Source of the DNA: Enterocloster clostridioformis
GTDB lineage: Bacteria; Bacillota; Clostridia; Lachnospirales; Lachnospiraceae
NCBI RefSeq assembly: GCF_020297485.1
Contig: NZ_JAIWZC010000001.1
Coordinates: 4,960,001-5,024,000, forward strand
Direction: 5' to 3'
Length of the DNA: 64,000 nt
A model generated the notes under the pieces. It ran no database searches and had not been told where the DNA came from. It worked only from the letters and a program-made list of their open reading frames with translations. This document shows, piece after piece, positions 26,308 to 35,455 of this stretch. Within the stretch, counting starts at the first letter, position 1. Every line of letters starts with the position of its first letter. The position numbers and the translations under genes were made by a program.

Positions 26308-27624
26308 ATGAAACAGATGTCATTATTCGATGACAGAGAAGTATACAATCCCCTGGCCAGCAGGCTGCGTCCGGATGACCTGGATGGATTTGTGGGACAG
26401 GAGCATCTTTTGGGAAAGGGGAAGCTGCTGCGCCAGCTCATAGAGCAGGATAAGATTCCATCCATGATTTTCTGGGGGCCTCCCGGCGTGGGTAAGACCA
26501 CACTGGCGGGAATCATTGCAAAGCGGACCAATGCCCAGTTCATTAATTTCAGCGCTGTTACCAGCGGTATCAAGGAAATCAAGGAGGTCATGGCCCAGGC
26601 TGAGAACAGCCGGAGGATGGGAATTAAGACTCTTTTATTTGTGGACGAGATACACCGTTTTAATAAGGCTCAGCAGGATGCATTTCTCCCTTATGTTGAA
26701 AAGGGAAGCATCATTCTGATTGGGGCCACCACGGAGAATCCTTCCTTTGAGATAAACAGCGCTCTCCTGTCACGGTGCAGGGTCTTTGTGCTCCAGGCAT
26801 TGACGGAGGATGACCTGGCCCGCCTTATAAAGAACGCGCTTAAAAGTCCTAAAGGACTGGGCTATTTGAACGTGGAAATCACGAACCATATGATCGAAAT
26901 GATTGCCGGGTTTGCAGACGGGGATGCCAGGACGGCTCTGAACACCCTGGAAATGGCAGTGACAAACGGGGTAATCAGTCCGGATAAGACCACGGTCACA
27001 GAGGATGTGTTGAAGCAGTGCATCGGAAAAAAGAGTCTTTTGTACGATAAGAAAGGGGAAGAACACTACAACCTTATATCCGCGCTCCACAAGTCCATGC
27101 GCAATTCTGACCCGGACGCAGCCGTATACTGGCTGGCGCGTATGTTGGAAGCTGGGGAGGATCCTCTGTATGTGGCCCGCAGGCTGGTCCGTTTTGCCAG
27201 CGAGGACATAGGGATGGCGGACAGTCAGGCACTGACGCTGGCAGTGTCTGCCTACCAGGCCTGTCATTTTCTGGGAATGCCCGAATGTAATGTACATCTG
27301 AGCCACGCCGTAATTTACCTGTCCATGGCGCCTAAATCCAACTCCGCCTATATGTCCTATGAATCCGCCAAGGCAGACGCCCAGAACATGCTGGCGGAGC
27401 CGGTGCCCCTTACCATACGCAACGCTCCCACCGGACTCATGAAGGACCTGCATTATGGCGACGGCTATGTGTATGCCCATGATACAAAGGAAAAGATAGC
27501 CCGGATGCAGTGCCTGCCGGACTCCCTGGAGGGAAGAAAATATTACCGTCCTACGGACCAGGGCGCGGAAGAACCTGTAAAAGGCAGGCTGGAGGAAATC
27601 AGAAAGTGGAAGAGGGGGGAATAA
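26308..27624 (+). CDS. rarA: Replication-associated recombination protein A (RarA/MgsA)
   Basis: 438 residues from ATG 26308, set by AAAGGAGAGG at 26290. The AAA+ ATPase core has Walker A GPPGVGKT (57-64), Walker B DEIH (113-116) and sensor 1 ATTENPS near 135. A C-terminal tetramerisation domain contains YGDGYVYAHD. RarA acts at stalled replication forks with single-strand-binding protein. The start MSLFD-like motif MKQMSLFDD is typical. A MITE lies directly upstream. Confidence 0.95.
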   Translation: MKQMSLFDDREVYNPLASRLRPDDLDGFVGQEHLLGKGKLLRQLIEQDKIPSMIFWGPPGVGKTTLAGIIAKRTNAQFINFSAVTSGIKEIKEVMAQAENSRRMGIKTLLFVDEIHRFNKAQQDAFLPYVEKGSIILIGATTENPSFEINSALLSRCRVFVLQALTEDDLARLIKNALKSPKGLGYLNVEITNHMIEMIAGFADGDARTALNTLEMAVTNGVISPDKTTVTEDVLKQCIGKKSLLYDKKGEEHYNLISALHKSMRNSDPDAAVYWLARMLEAGEDPLYVARRLVRFASEDIGMADSQALTLAVSAYQACHFLGMPECNVHLSHAVIYLSMAPKSNSAYMSYESAKADAQNMLAEPVPLTIRNAPTGLMKDLHYGDGYVYAHDTKEKIARMQCLPDSLEGRKYYRPTDQGAEEPVKGRLEEIRKWKRGE

Positions 27625-27671
27625 AGCCCACTGGCTGCTCCCTCCAACCGTCCCATATCCCGTTCAATAAG

Positions 27672-27803
27672 TTAAACAATCATCAGTTCCTTTGTCATGG
27701 TATTCAGGGATTCACAGCCCTTTTCCGTAATCACGATTAAATCCTCTATGCGTATGCCAGACCTTCCCGGCAGGTAAATGCCGGGCGGTCCGGGATTATG
27801 TGG
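27672..27803 (-). pseudogene. 3' remnant of a second M24 peptidase gene
   Basis: On the minus strand the frame ending at TAA 27674-27672 encodes [20 protein letters not shown] followed by ITEKGCESL. This is the C terminus of an M24 Xaa-Pro peptidase, including the PGIYLPG strand and the second metal-ligand region IED. It has no start and is cut at about 27803, where an oppositely oriented peptidase fragment begins. It differs in sequence from the M24 tail at 7160. Confidence 0.8.
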
Positions 27804-27823
27804 ACAGCCTCGCAATCCCCTAG

Positions 27824-28507
27824 GATTTTTCGGTTGAGGACAACGGCCATATCGTTGTAAAGGCTGCCGGGAAAACAGCGCATGCCGCCTTTCCCGAGGG
27901 TTCTGACAGCGCGGCGGTGAAGCTGGCCCGTGTGCTGGCCGGAGCCCCCTTCCTGACAGAGAAGGAAAAAGCCTGCTTCCGGTTCCCGGACCAGGGATTT
28001 GCTGATTATTATGGGGAAGGTATGGGCATCGGCTTTGAGGGTGGACTGTCCGGCAGGCTTACCCTGGCGGGAGGCATGGCCAGGACAGAGAGGGGACGGT
28101 TCATACAGAATTTTAATATCCGTTATCCGGTGACGGCCGACGCGGAAGCACTGGTGCGGCAGATGAGCGCGATAGCCGGAACATACGGGTGGATTCTGGA
28201 CTGGAACCGGGATAACCCGCCCTGTGTCATTGACCCGGAAAGCCCGGTGGTAAGGGAGCTTACGTCCCTGTGCTGCCAGGTGCTGGGGACAGAGGCAGAA
28301 GCCTGCTCCATGGACGGCGGCACCTACGCCAGGAAGCTGCCAAATGCGGTCGCCTTTGGGCCGGGCATCCGGGGACAGAAAAAGCCCTGTCCTCCGGGCC
28401 ACGGCGGCGGCCAGCCGGACGAATGCGTGAAGATTGAAAATCTCACCAATGCCATGGAGATATACATAGAAGCCCTTAAACGGCTGGATGTTCTGATAGG
28501 GGGATAA
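27824..28507 (+). pseudogene. 3' fragment of an M20-family dipeptidase (Sapep/PepV-like)
   Basis: The open frame starts abruptly at 27824 after a TAG and encodes about 227 residues of an M20 peptidase. It has the dimerisation-domain motif [15 protein letters not shown] and the C-terminal catalytic region SMDGGTYARKLPNAVAFGPG, with GHGGGQPDECVKIENL near the end. The N-terminal metal-binding half is missing. A GTG at 27917 could initiate a shorter protein, but it would lack half the active site. It probably arose by deletion at the junction with the convergent M24 fragment. Confidence 0.82.
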
Positions 28508-28662
28508 CACATCCCCTGTTTTCTCCTCCTTATTTTGACCGTAAATATTAAGAAAGCCGTCAGGTCTCTCCCGGCTCTTACGTGCTATACTAAAACCACC
28601 ACAACCTGCGCCGGGCGCGCAGGTTTGCAGGAACATGTATATAAAAGGAGGTTTGTGAGGGA

Positions 28663-29451
28663 TTGGAAGAGAACAGGGAGAAAAAGGAAAAGACAGGCTT
28701 TATGGCCCAGGGCAGATCTGTGCTTATCGCACTCATCGCTGCGCTCAGCGCCATTATCTGCGTCAGCATCTTTACAGGCGGACTGGTGGATTATAAGAAG
28801 AACGGCGGGGGAAGCGGAATCACGGCCACCGGTTCTGCCAGCTGTGATTTTGAGTCGGACTTGATTGTGTGGAGAGGCAGCTTTTCTGTCCATGGGAATA
28901 CGCCCAGGGATGCCTACGCCATCATCAAGAAGGACGCGGAACTGGTAAGGCAGTATCTGAAGGAGAACCAGGTGGCGGAGGATGAGATGATATTCAGTTC
29001 CGTCAACATTTCCCAGACCTATACATCCAGATACGATGACGAGGGCAAATACCTGGGAGATGAGCCGGACGGATATGATCTGACCCAGAGTCTGACGGTT
29101 TCATCCTATGATATTGACAAGGTAGAAAATATTTCCAGGGATATCACTAAGCTGATTGAATCAGGAGTGGAGTTCGAGTCTGAGCTGCCGGAGTATTATT
29201 ACACCAAGCTGGATGAGGTGAAGCTGGATCTGATTGAGAAAGCCACTGCCAATGCAAAGGAGCGCATTGATATCATGTCTGCCGGTTCAGGAGCAAAGGC
29301 AGGCAAGCTGTTAAGCGCGGCCCTGGGCGTGTTCCAGATTACTGCAAAGAATTCCGGGTCGGAATCCTACAGCTACGACGGATACCTGGACACCAGCTCC
29401 CGGTATAAGACTGCCAATATTACGGTGAGATTGAATTACGCGGCGGAGTAG
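28663..29451 (+). CDS. SIMPL-domain (DUF541) membrane-anchored protein
   Basis: 262 residues from TTG 28663, chosen because AAAGGAGG (28643-28651) precedes it and no in-frame ATG fits. A single N-terminal membrane helix (about 18-38) is followed by an extracytoplasmic SIMPL domain starting GITATGSASCDFESDLIVW and ending with TANITVRLNY. SIMPL proteins form oligomers at the envelope and their role is poorly defined. It is monocistronic, with a strong terminator behind it. Confidence 0.82.
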   Translation: MEENREKKEKTGFMAQGRSVLIALIAALSAIICVSIFTGGLVDYKKNGGGSGITATGSASCDFESDLIVWRGSFSVHGNTPRDAYAIIKKDAELVRQYLKENQVAEDEMIFSSVNISQTYTSRYDDEGKYLGDEPDGYDLTQSLTVSSYDIDKVENISRDITKLIESGVEFESELPEYYYTKLDEVKLDLIEKATANAKERIDIMSAGSGAKAGKLLSAALGVFQITAKNSGSESYSYDGYLDTSSRYKTANITVRLNYAAE

Positions 29452-29470
29452 CCAATGCAATCAGATCGGC

Positions 29471-29516
29471 AAACGGGCTGTTTGGGAATATAATCTGTTC
29501 CCAAACAGCCCGTTTT
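29471..29516. terminator. Strong bidirectional terminator
   Basis: A perfect stem of at least 15 bp, CGGGCTGTTTGGGAA with TTCCCAAACAGCCCG, flanked by AAA on the left and TTTT on the right. It serves the SIMPL gene and perhaps the convergent MATE gene. Confidence 0.85.
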
Positions 29517-29583
29517 GTATTGTTTATCCAGACATAAATTAGTAGCCGGCATTCATAATCTGATATACCTTATCCGGCATTCA

Positions 29584-30945
29584 TCAGGCGGCTGGCTGTC
29601 CCAGTGGTTTTATCTTATCCAGATAAATCTTGCGGAACAGGACGGAGCTGAGCACCACGGAGGTGATTTCAGCCAGAGGCAGGGAGAGCCACACTGCATG
29701 CAGCCCAAAGGTCCGGGCAAAAAACCAGGCCAGGGGAAGGATACATACAAGCTGTCTGGCTGCGGATATAATCAGGCTGTATACGCCGTTGCCCAGAGCC
29801 TGGAACACGGATCCCACTATGATGCAGTATCCTGCGAACAGGAAGCTGAGGCTGATGATCCGCAGGGCGGGGACGCCGATGGACAGCATTTCCTCGTCTG
29901 CCTGGAAGAGCGTGAGCAGCTGGGGCGTCATAAGGTGGAACACCATCAGTCCGATGAGCATGATGCCCATCGCGATGCCGATGCTCAGCCAGACCGTTTC
30001 CATGATGCGTTTTTTGCTGCGGGCCCCGTAGTTGTAGGCCACAATAGGTATCATGCCGTTGTTCAGTCCGAATATGGGCATGAAGATAAAGCTTTGAAGC
30101 TTGAAATATACTCCGAATACGGCTACGGCTGTTTCGGAAAATCCAATCAGGATTTTATTCATTCCAAAGGTCATGACAGAGCTGATGGACTGCATGATAA
30201 TGGAGGGCACGCCTACCTGGTAGATAATGGAAATAGTTCTCCAGTTAGGGGTGAACGATCTGAAATTAATCCGTACCTCCTTGTTCTTGGCATGGTTCAG
30301 GATGAGGGCCAGGAACATGGCCACAATCTGGCCGAATACAGTGGCGGCGGCAGCTCCCTGGATTCCCATTTTCGGCACTCCAAACAGGCCAAAGATAAGA
30401 ATGGGGTCCAGTATAATATTGATAATGGCGCCGGTGCCCTGTGTAATCATGCAGTAAAAGGTCTGGCCCGTGGACTGAAGAATACGCTCGAACATCATTT
30501 CACCAAATAGCCCGAAGCTGAAGATGCAGACAATCTGAAGATATTGTACGCCGTATTCAATGATGACCGGGTTGTTTGTCTGGCTCTCAAAGAACAGCCT
30601 GGAGCCGAACAGGCCGAAGACTGCGAAGGCCAGGAAACTCAGGAAGGCCAGGAACAGGCCGTTGACAGCAGCCAGATTGGCCGCCTTTGAATTTTTCTCC
30701 CCCAGGGAACGGGACAGCAGGGCGTTGACGCCCACACAGGTTCCGGCAGATACTGCAATCAGCAGGTTCTGGATGGGAAATGCCATGGATACCGCAGTCA
30801 GGGCAGCCTGGTTAATCATGGATACAAACACGCTGTCCACGATGTTGTACAGGGCCTGCACCAGCATGGAGATAATCATGGGCAGGGACATGGATATGAG
30901 CAGCTTATTAATGGGCATGACGCCCATTTTGTTTTCTTGTGACAT
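29584..30945 (-). CDS. MATE-family multidrug efflux transporter
   Basis: 453 residues with twelve predicted membrane helices in two related halves, the full MATE length. Family features include the N-terminal PMIISMLVQALYNIVDSVFV segment and the duplicated GVPSIIMQ stretch near residue 245. MATE proteins export cationic drugs by Na+ or H+ antiport. The substrate cannot be told from sequence. A ribosome site AAAGGAAG lies upstream on the minus strand, and a promoter follows at 30983-31012. Confidence 0.92.
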   Translation of the reverse strand: MSQENKMGVMPINKLLISMSLPMIISMLVQALYNIVDSVFVSMINQAALTAVSMAFPIQNLLIAVSAGTCVGVNALLSRSLGEKNSKAANLAAVNGLFLAFLSFLAFAVFGLFGSRLFFESQTNNPVIIEYGVQYLQIVCIFSFGLFGEMMFERILQSTGQTFYCMITQGTGAIINIILDPILIFGLFGVPKMGIQGAAAATVFGQIVAMFLALILNHAKNKEVRINFRSFTPNWRTISIIYQVGVPSIIMQSISSVMTFGMNKILIGFSETAVAVFGVYFKLQSFIFMPIFGLNNGMIPIVAYNYGARSKKRIMETVWLSIGIAMGIMLIGLMVFHLMTPQLLTLFQADEEMLSIGVPALRIISLSFLFAGYCIIVGSVFQALGNGVYSLIISAARQLVCILPLAWFFARTFGLHAVWLSLPLAEITSVVLSSVLFRKIYLDKIKPLGQPAA

Positions 30946-30982
30946 GTAGTGCGACTTCCTTTCTCATTTGTGCATGAAAGAT

Positions 30983-31012
30983 ATTGTAACATTACTTATA
31001 ACGGTAAGTCAA
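30983..31012 (-). promoter_or_regulatory. Sigma-A promoter of the MATE gene
   Basis: On the minus strand TTGACT (31012-31007), an 18-bp spacer, then TACAAT (30988-30983). Confidence 0.6.
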
Positions 31013-31041
31013 TGACATATGGGGGTATAAAATGCTGGACA

Positions 31042-31070
31042 TTGAGCTTTGTTTGTGCTATATTTAAAAT
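31042..31070 (+). promoter_or_regulatory. Promoter of the rubredoxin/GltS-like gene
   Basis: TTGAGC (31042-31047), 17 bp, TAAAAT (31065-31070). The -10 box overlaps the palindrome at 31068. Confidence 0.6.
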
Positions 31071-31086
31071 AGTAATAATTACTATT
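31068..31086. promoter_or_regulatory. Fur-family-like operator
   Basis: AATAGTAATAATTACTATT is a perfect 9-1-9 palindrome. Its core TAGTAATAATTACTA matches the 7-1-7 layout (TAATnATTA centre) of Fur, PerR and Zur boxes. It covers the -10 end and start point of the promoter, a repressor position. Which Fur paralogue binds is unknown. Confidence 0.6.
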
Positions 31087-31118
31087 ATTGACGATGAACA
31101 AGAGAAGGGGGAAACATA

Positions 31119-32573
31119 ATGGCAGTATACCGTTGCAGATTCTGTGGTTCTATTTATGATGAGGAAAAGGAGGGGGTACCGATATCCGATTTAAAGGTCT
31201 GTCCCGTGTGCATGGTCACGGCCGACAAGCTGGTGAGGGCAGAGGATGGAACGGGGGGAGGAAAGACTCCGGACAGGGAGAAGGAGGAGCCCGTTAAAAA
31301 GCAGGAGACACGGGAAACATGCAAAGACTGCGGCGGCAGAACAGGGGAAGCTGAGTCCTATGACCCTGAGTATGCCAGGACTCAGACCGACGCCCGCTAT
31401 ATGGACGAGATTCACGAGATGGCCGTGAAGGGACAGTCCATCATTGCTGCCATGGGAACCCAGATGCCCATGCCGGGCTGGGACGACATCCTGTTTCTGG
31501 GGGCTCAGCTGAATCCCATGCCGTTGGACGAACACGCCCCGGTAAAGACAGAAACCATTATAGGAAAACATGCGGCGAAGCCCATGGTGCTGGACCATCC
31601 GGTTTATATTTCACACATGTCCTTTGGCGCCCTTTCCAGGGAGACAAAGACAGCGCTGTCCAGGGGAAGCGCCATGGCACGCACAGCCATGTGCTCCGGC
31701 GAGGGAGGCATTCTGCCGGAGGAGAAGGCGGCGGCCTACAAGTATATATTTGAATATGTTCCCAACCAGTACAGTGTGACGGATGAGAACCTGAGGGAAG
31801 CAGACGCCATTGAAATAAAAATCGGGCAGGGCACAAAGCCGGGCATGGGAGGCCACCTGCCTGGAGGCAAGGTGACGCCGGAGATTGCGGCCATAAGGAA
31901 TAAGCCTTTGGGGCAGGATATCATCAGTCCGTCGCGTTTCCCGGGCATTGACACAAAAGAGGATTTGAAGGGCCTGGTGGACAGGCTGCGCCTGGTATCC
32001 GGCGGACGGCCCATCGGCATCAAGATTGCGGCGGGAAGGATTGAGAAGGATTTGGAATTCTGCGTCTATGCCGGACCGGACTTTATTACCATTGACGGAA
32101 GGGGAGGGGCGACCGGAGCCAGCCCTAAGATTATCAGGGATTCTACCAGCGTGCCCACGATTTATGCCCTTTACAGGGCCAGAAAATACCTGGACCAGAC
32201 AGGCTGCGGCGCCCAGCTGGTGATAACGGGCGGTCTGCGAGTATCTTCTGATTTTGCAAAGGCACTGGCTATGGGCGCGGACGCAGTGGCCATTGCTTCC
32301 GCTGCGTTGATGGCAGCCGCCTGCCAGCAGTACCGCATATGCGGCACCGGAATGTGTCCCGTGGGCGTGGCGACCCAGGACGAGAGGCTGCGCAGCCGCT
32401 TTAAGGAGGATGCGGCCGCGCAGAGAGTGGCTAATTTCCTCAGGGTATCTCTGGAGGAGATAAAGACATTTGCCAGGATTACGGGGCATGACAACATTCA
32501 CGATATGGATGTGGACGATTTATGCACAGTCAGCAGGGAGATATCGGAATTTACCAATATACGCCATGCTTAA
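31119..32573 (+). CDS. Rubredoxin-like domain fused to FMN-binding glutamate-synthase-type domain
   Basis: 484 residues. An N-terminal rubredoxin-like module has Cys6/Cys9 (CRFC) and Cys28/Cys31 (CPVC). A Cys-rich linker (CKDCGG) leads to the GltB-type TIM barrel with FMN-binding GGRGGATGASP-like motif (DGRGGATGASP) and the iron-sulfur Cys cluster CGTGMCPVGVATQD. The glutaminase domain is absent, so it is not a complete glutamate synthase. Such proteins occur in anaerobes and may act as flavin/iron-sulfur oxidoreductases. A Fur-like operator at its promoter suggests metal or peroxide control. Confidence 0.85.
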   Translation: MAVYRCRFCGSIYDEEKEGVPISDLKVCPVCMVTADKLVRAEDGTGGGKTPDREKEEPVKKQETRETCKDCGGRTGEAESYDPEYARTQTDARYMDEIHEMAVKGQSIIAAMGTQMPMPGWDDILFLGAQLNPMPLDEHAPVKTETIIGKHAAKPMVLDHPVYISHMSFGALSRETKTALSRGSAMARTAMCSGEGGILPEEKAAAYKYIFEYVPNQYSVTDENLREADAIEIKIGQGTKPGMGGHLPGGKVTPEIAAIRNKPLGQDIISPSRFPGIDTKEDLKGLVDRLRLVSGGRPIGIKIAAGRIEKDLEFCVYAGPDFITIDGRGGATGASPKIIRDSTSVPTIYALYRARKYLDQTGCGAQLVITGGLRVSSDFAKALAMGADAVAIASAALMAAACQQYRICGTGMCPVGVATQDERLRSRFKEDAAAQRVANFLRVSLEEIKTFARITGHDNIHDMDVDDLCTVSREISEFTNIRHA

Positions 32574-32579
32574 GGGCGG

Positions 32580-33128
32580 TCAGGAACAATATTCCCCGTA
32601 TACCTTTTCAAAAATTTCCACATGCAGCCGTTCGTCCAAAATAATACGCCTTAAGTTTTCAGTGATATTTTCATCCCGTATGTAGGAAATCTGGTGCTGG
32701 TATTTGCTGATGGCTGCCTTTTCTCCGTCGATGACATTGCGCATCAGGGTCCGCAGCTCTCCGGGATACTGGTTGCAGCTGGGGGACCAGTATATCTTTT
32801 TACATCCGTGCTGGGTCCACAGCCGCGGTTCCTCCCCCAGCTGCAGGGCTAGTTTTCCAAATATATCCAGATGATGCATTTCCACGATGCTGACCTTGTG
32901 GAATACGGCGCTGACATCTGGATTGTATCCGGTAATCAGATGATTGAAGACATAGAGGGATATGGCGGACATCTCTGAATTGTTTCCGCCTATGTTGTCC
33001 AACATCACCCTTGCGTAGGCCGGATTCACGGATTCTGCCCTGACGGGTGGATAGGGTGCATCGGAGGAATACTGAAAATCATGGATGGATAACATCATGA
33101 GCTCCTTTATATGTATAGTAGTTTCCAT
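32580..33128 (-). CDS. Ferritin-like di-iron protein
   Basis: 182 residues forming a four-helix ferritin-like fold. All expected di-metal ligands can be placed: Glu52, Glu83 with His86 (EMHH), Glu136 (GEKAAISKYQH) and Glu166 with His169 (ERLH). It resembles rubrerythrin-like or manganese-catalase-like proteins but lacks a rubredoxin tail. It lies convergent and only six bases from the rubredoxin-containing gene, which could supply electrons. A role in peroxide or oxygen protection is inferred. Confidence 0.78.
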   Translation of the reverse strand: METTIHIKELMMLSIHDFQYSSDAPYPPVRAESVNPAYARVMLDNIGGNNSEMSAISLYVFNHLITGYNPDVSAVFHKVSIVEMHHLDIFGKLALQLGEEPRLWTQHGCKKIYWSPSCNQYPGELRTLMRNVIDGEKAAISKYQHQISYIRDENITENLRRIILDERLHVEIFEKVYGEYCS

Positions 33129-33293
33129 ATTGCAGTTTATGCCAGGCGGAGCAAAAATATGATATGCCGGGACCTGCTTTCCAACCGTTTCATGGAATGG
33201 CGGCAGACTCTTTCAATTATCACAATAAATATTCAGACATGGGATGATTTATAGTCAAATTATCTAAAATTCATCCCGGATAAACATTTGTCC

Positions 33294-33322
33294 TTGACTT
33301 TGAATCAGTGATGTACTATTTT
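33294..33322 (+). promoter_or_regulatory. Promoter of the aspS-gatCAB operon
   Basis: TTGACT (33294-33299), 17 bp, TATTTT (33317-33322). Transcription should begin near 33329, giving a leader of about 450 nt. Confidence 0.6.
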
Positions 33323-33328
33323 AGTAAA

Positions 33329-33659
33329 TAAATAATCAACAGCAATGAAAGAGACTCTGGCCTGAGAAATGTGACAGGAAGGGGGCGTCACCGACTGAGA
33401 GCGCCGCCGGGCAGGACTGGGCTAAGGGAACACTCTGGAGCTGGTATATCGAAGCGGTCAGGGCCTGAACCGGAAGATGCCGGGCAGAAGAGGGCTGATA
33501 GTAGGTATATCCGTTGTACACGTTACGTACGTAGAGAGGGGAGCTGGAAAAGCAGGGAAGTTTGCTGCGGGACCAGGTCTCAATGCGGGTGGTACCGCGG
33601 GAAATGTCTGAATTTAATCCCGTCCCGGAATGCAGTTACTGTGTTCCGGGGCGTTTTTT
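33329..33659 (+). promoter_or_regulatory. T-box riboswitch leader
   Basis: The T-box core GGGTGGTACCGCG (33587-33599) is followed by a terminator, CGTCCCGGAA (33621-33630) with TTCCGGGGCG (33644-33653) and TTTTTT. Stem I lies between about 33345 and 33450. An AAC triplet followed by A at 33429-33431 is a plausible specifier, which would make it tRNA-Asn responsive, but I could not fold stem I reliably. Uncharged tRNA would stabilise the antiterminator and open the operon that makes Asn-tRNA. Confidence 0.9.
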
Positions 33660-33783
33660 ATTTGTGGACCAGACAGCCGGCTCATGTCCATGAAAAAAAC
33701 AACCGGAACCGAAATCCAACTGGACATCAAAAGTACAGATGTCAAGTGCTCATAGCAAATGCTCATAGCGAGGAGAGAGAGTC

Positions 33784-35115
33784 ATGGAATTTGTAAACGG
33801 AGTTAAGGAGAAGAGAGTCCTGGATATCAGGGAAGTGCTTGAAGGGGAATACGAGGGGAAGGAAATACGGATGAACGGGGCTGTTCATACCATACGCCAT
33901 ATGGGCGAGGTAGCCTTTGTCATCCTGCGCAAGTCCCGGGGACTGGTGCAGTGTGTATATGAGGCGGGGGGTACGGATTTTGACATCAGGGATTTGAAGG
34001 AAGAGAGCGCCGTGGAGGTGATGGGTGTTGTGAAGGCCGAGGAACGGGCGCCCCAGGGCTTTGAGATAAGGCTGAAGGAAATCCGGGTGCTGTCCCAGCC
34101 AGCAGAGCCCCTGCCCCTTGCCGTCAGCAAATGGAAGCTTAACACATCCCTGGAGACAAAGCTTTCCCTGCGCCCCATCTCCCTGCGCAATGTGAGGGAG
34201 CGGGCCAAATTCAAGATTCAGGAAGGCATTGTAAGGGGATTTCGGGATTATCTTTTAAGCCAGGGCTTTACGGAGATACGCACCCCAAAAATCGTGGCGA
34301 GAGGAGCTGAGGGAGGCTCCAACGTATTTAAGCTGGAGTATTTTAATAAGAAGGCAGAGCTGGGACAGAGCCCGCAGTTTTACAAACAGACCATGGTGGG
34401 TGTATATGACAGGGTGTTTGAGGCGGCGCCTGTGTTCCGGGCAGAGAAGCATAATACCACCCGCCATCTCAACGAATACACCAGCCTGGATTTCGAGATG
34501 GGGTATATCGACAGCTTCCGGGATGTGATGGATATGGAGACGGGAATGCTCCAGTATGTCATGAGACTTCTGGAACAGGAGTATAAGAAGGAGCTGGATA
34601 TGCTGGGAGTGACCCTGCCGGAGGTGGGACGGATTCCTGCGGTCCGGTTTGACCAGGCAAAGGAGCTTGTTTCAAGGAAATATGACAGGAAGATACGCAA
34701 TCCCTATGATTTGGAGCCGGAGGAGGAGCTGCTCATAGGACGGTATTTCAAGGAAGAGTATGGAAGCGATTTTGTGTTCGTCACACATTACCCTTCCAAA
34801 AAACGGCCCTTCTATGCTATGGATGACCCGGAAGACCCCAAATTCACGCTTAGTTTTGACCTAATGTTTCGGGGACTGGAGGTGACCACCGGCGGGCAGA
34901 GGATTCACGACTACAGGGAAATCACAGACAAGATGGAGAAGCGGGGCATGGATCCGGAGGACATTGCTTCCTATCTTATGATTTTCAAATACGGCATGCC
35001 GCCCCACGGCGGCCTGGGCATTGGGCTGGAGCGCCTTACCATGAGGCTCCTGGATGAACAGAATGTCAGGGAGGCATCCTTGTTCCCAAGAGATGTGACC
35101 AGATTGGAGCCATAG
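33784..35115 (+). CDS. aspS: Aspartyl-tRNA synthetase, archaeal-type, probably non-discriminating
   Basis: 443 residues, the short archaeal/genus-type AspRS without the bacterial GAD insertion. An N-terminal OB-fold anticodon-binding domain (about 15-110) is followed by the class II core with motif 2 FRAEKHNTTRHLNEYTSLD (near 219) and motif 3 GGLGIGLERL (about 414). Because gatCAB follows, it most likely also charges tRNA-Asn with Asp, the amidotransferase then making Asn-tRNA. The T-box leader controls it. Confidence 0.9.
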   Translation: MEFVNGVKEKRVLDIREVLEGEYEGKEIRMNGAVHTIRHMGEVAFVILRKSRGLVQCVYEAGGTDFDIRDLKEESAVEVMGVVKAEERAPQGFEIRLKEIRVLSQPAEPLPLAVSKWKLNTSLETKLSLRPISLRNVRERAKFKIQEGIVRGFRDYLLSQGFTEIRTPKIVARGAEGGSNVFKLEYFNKKAELGQSPQFYKQTMVGVYDRVFEAAPVFRAEKHNTTRHLNEYTSLDFEMGYIDSFRDVMDMETGMLQYVMRLLEQEYKKELDMLGVTLPEVGRIPAVRFDQAKELVSRKYDRKIRNPYDLEPEEELLIGRYFKEEYGSDFVFVTHYPSKKRPFYAMDDPEDPKFTLSFDLMFRGLEVTTGGQRIHDYREITDKMEKRGMDPEDIASYLMIFKYGMPPHGGLGIGLERLTMRLLDEQNVREASLFPRDVTRLEP

Positions 35116-35148
35116 GGACAGGAAAATGACTGAGAGGAGCAGGAAATT

Positions 35149-35442
35149 ATGGCAAATATCATAAGTGACGAGACAATCGAGTATGTAGGCATCCTGGCCA
35201 AGCTGGAACTATCCCCGGAGGAAAAGGAGGAAGCAAAGACGGATATGGGAAGGATGCTGGATTATATAGATAAGTTAAATGAACTGGACACACAGGGCGT
35301 TGAGCCCATGTCCCACGTATTTCCGGTGAACAACGTGTTCCGGGAGGATGTGGTCACGGGCGTGGACCAGAGAGACCGGATTCTCTCCAACGCCCCCCGG
35401 CAAAAGGACGGAGCATTCAAAGTGCCTAAGACTGTAGAGTAG
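35149..35442 (+). CDS. gatC: Asp/Glu-tRNA amidotransferase subunit C
   Basis: 97 residues, typical of GatC, with the conserved opening ([16 protein letters not shown]) and the DVVTG-like loop near the end. It stabilises the GatA-GatB complex. It lies 33 bp after aspS and 13 bp before gatA, in the order C-A-B. Confidence 0.95.
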   Translation: MANIISDETIEYVGILAKLELSPEEKEEAKTDMGRMLDYIDKLNELDTQGVEPMSHVFPVNNVFREDVVTGVDQRDRILSNAPRQKDGAFKVPKTVE

Positions 35443-35455
35443 GAGGAATGGGAAC

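Noticed and set aside
29515..30510. 331-codon plus-strand open frame rich in His and Gln
   Set aside because: It is antisense to the MATE transporter, with shadow composition and no family match.
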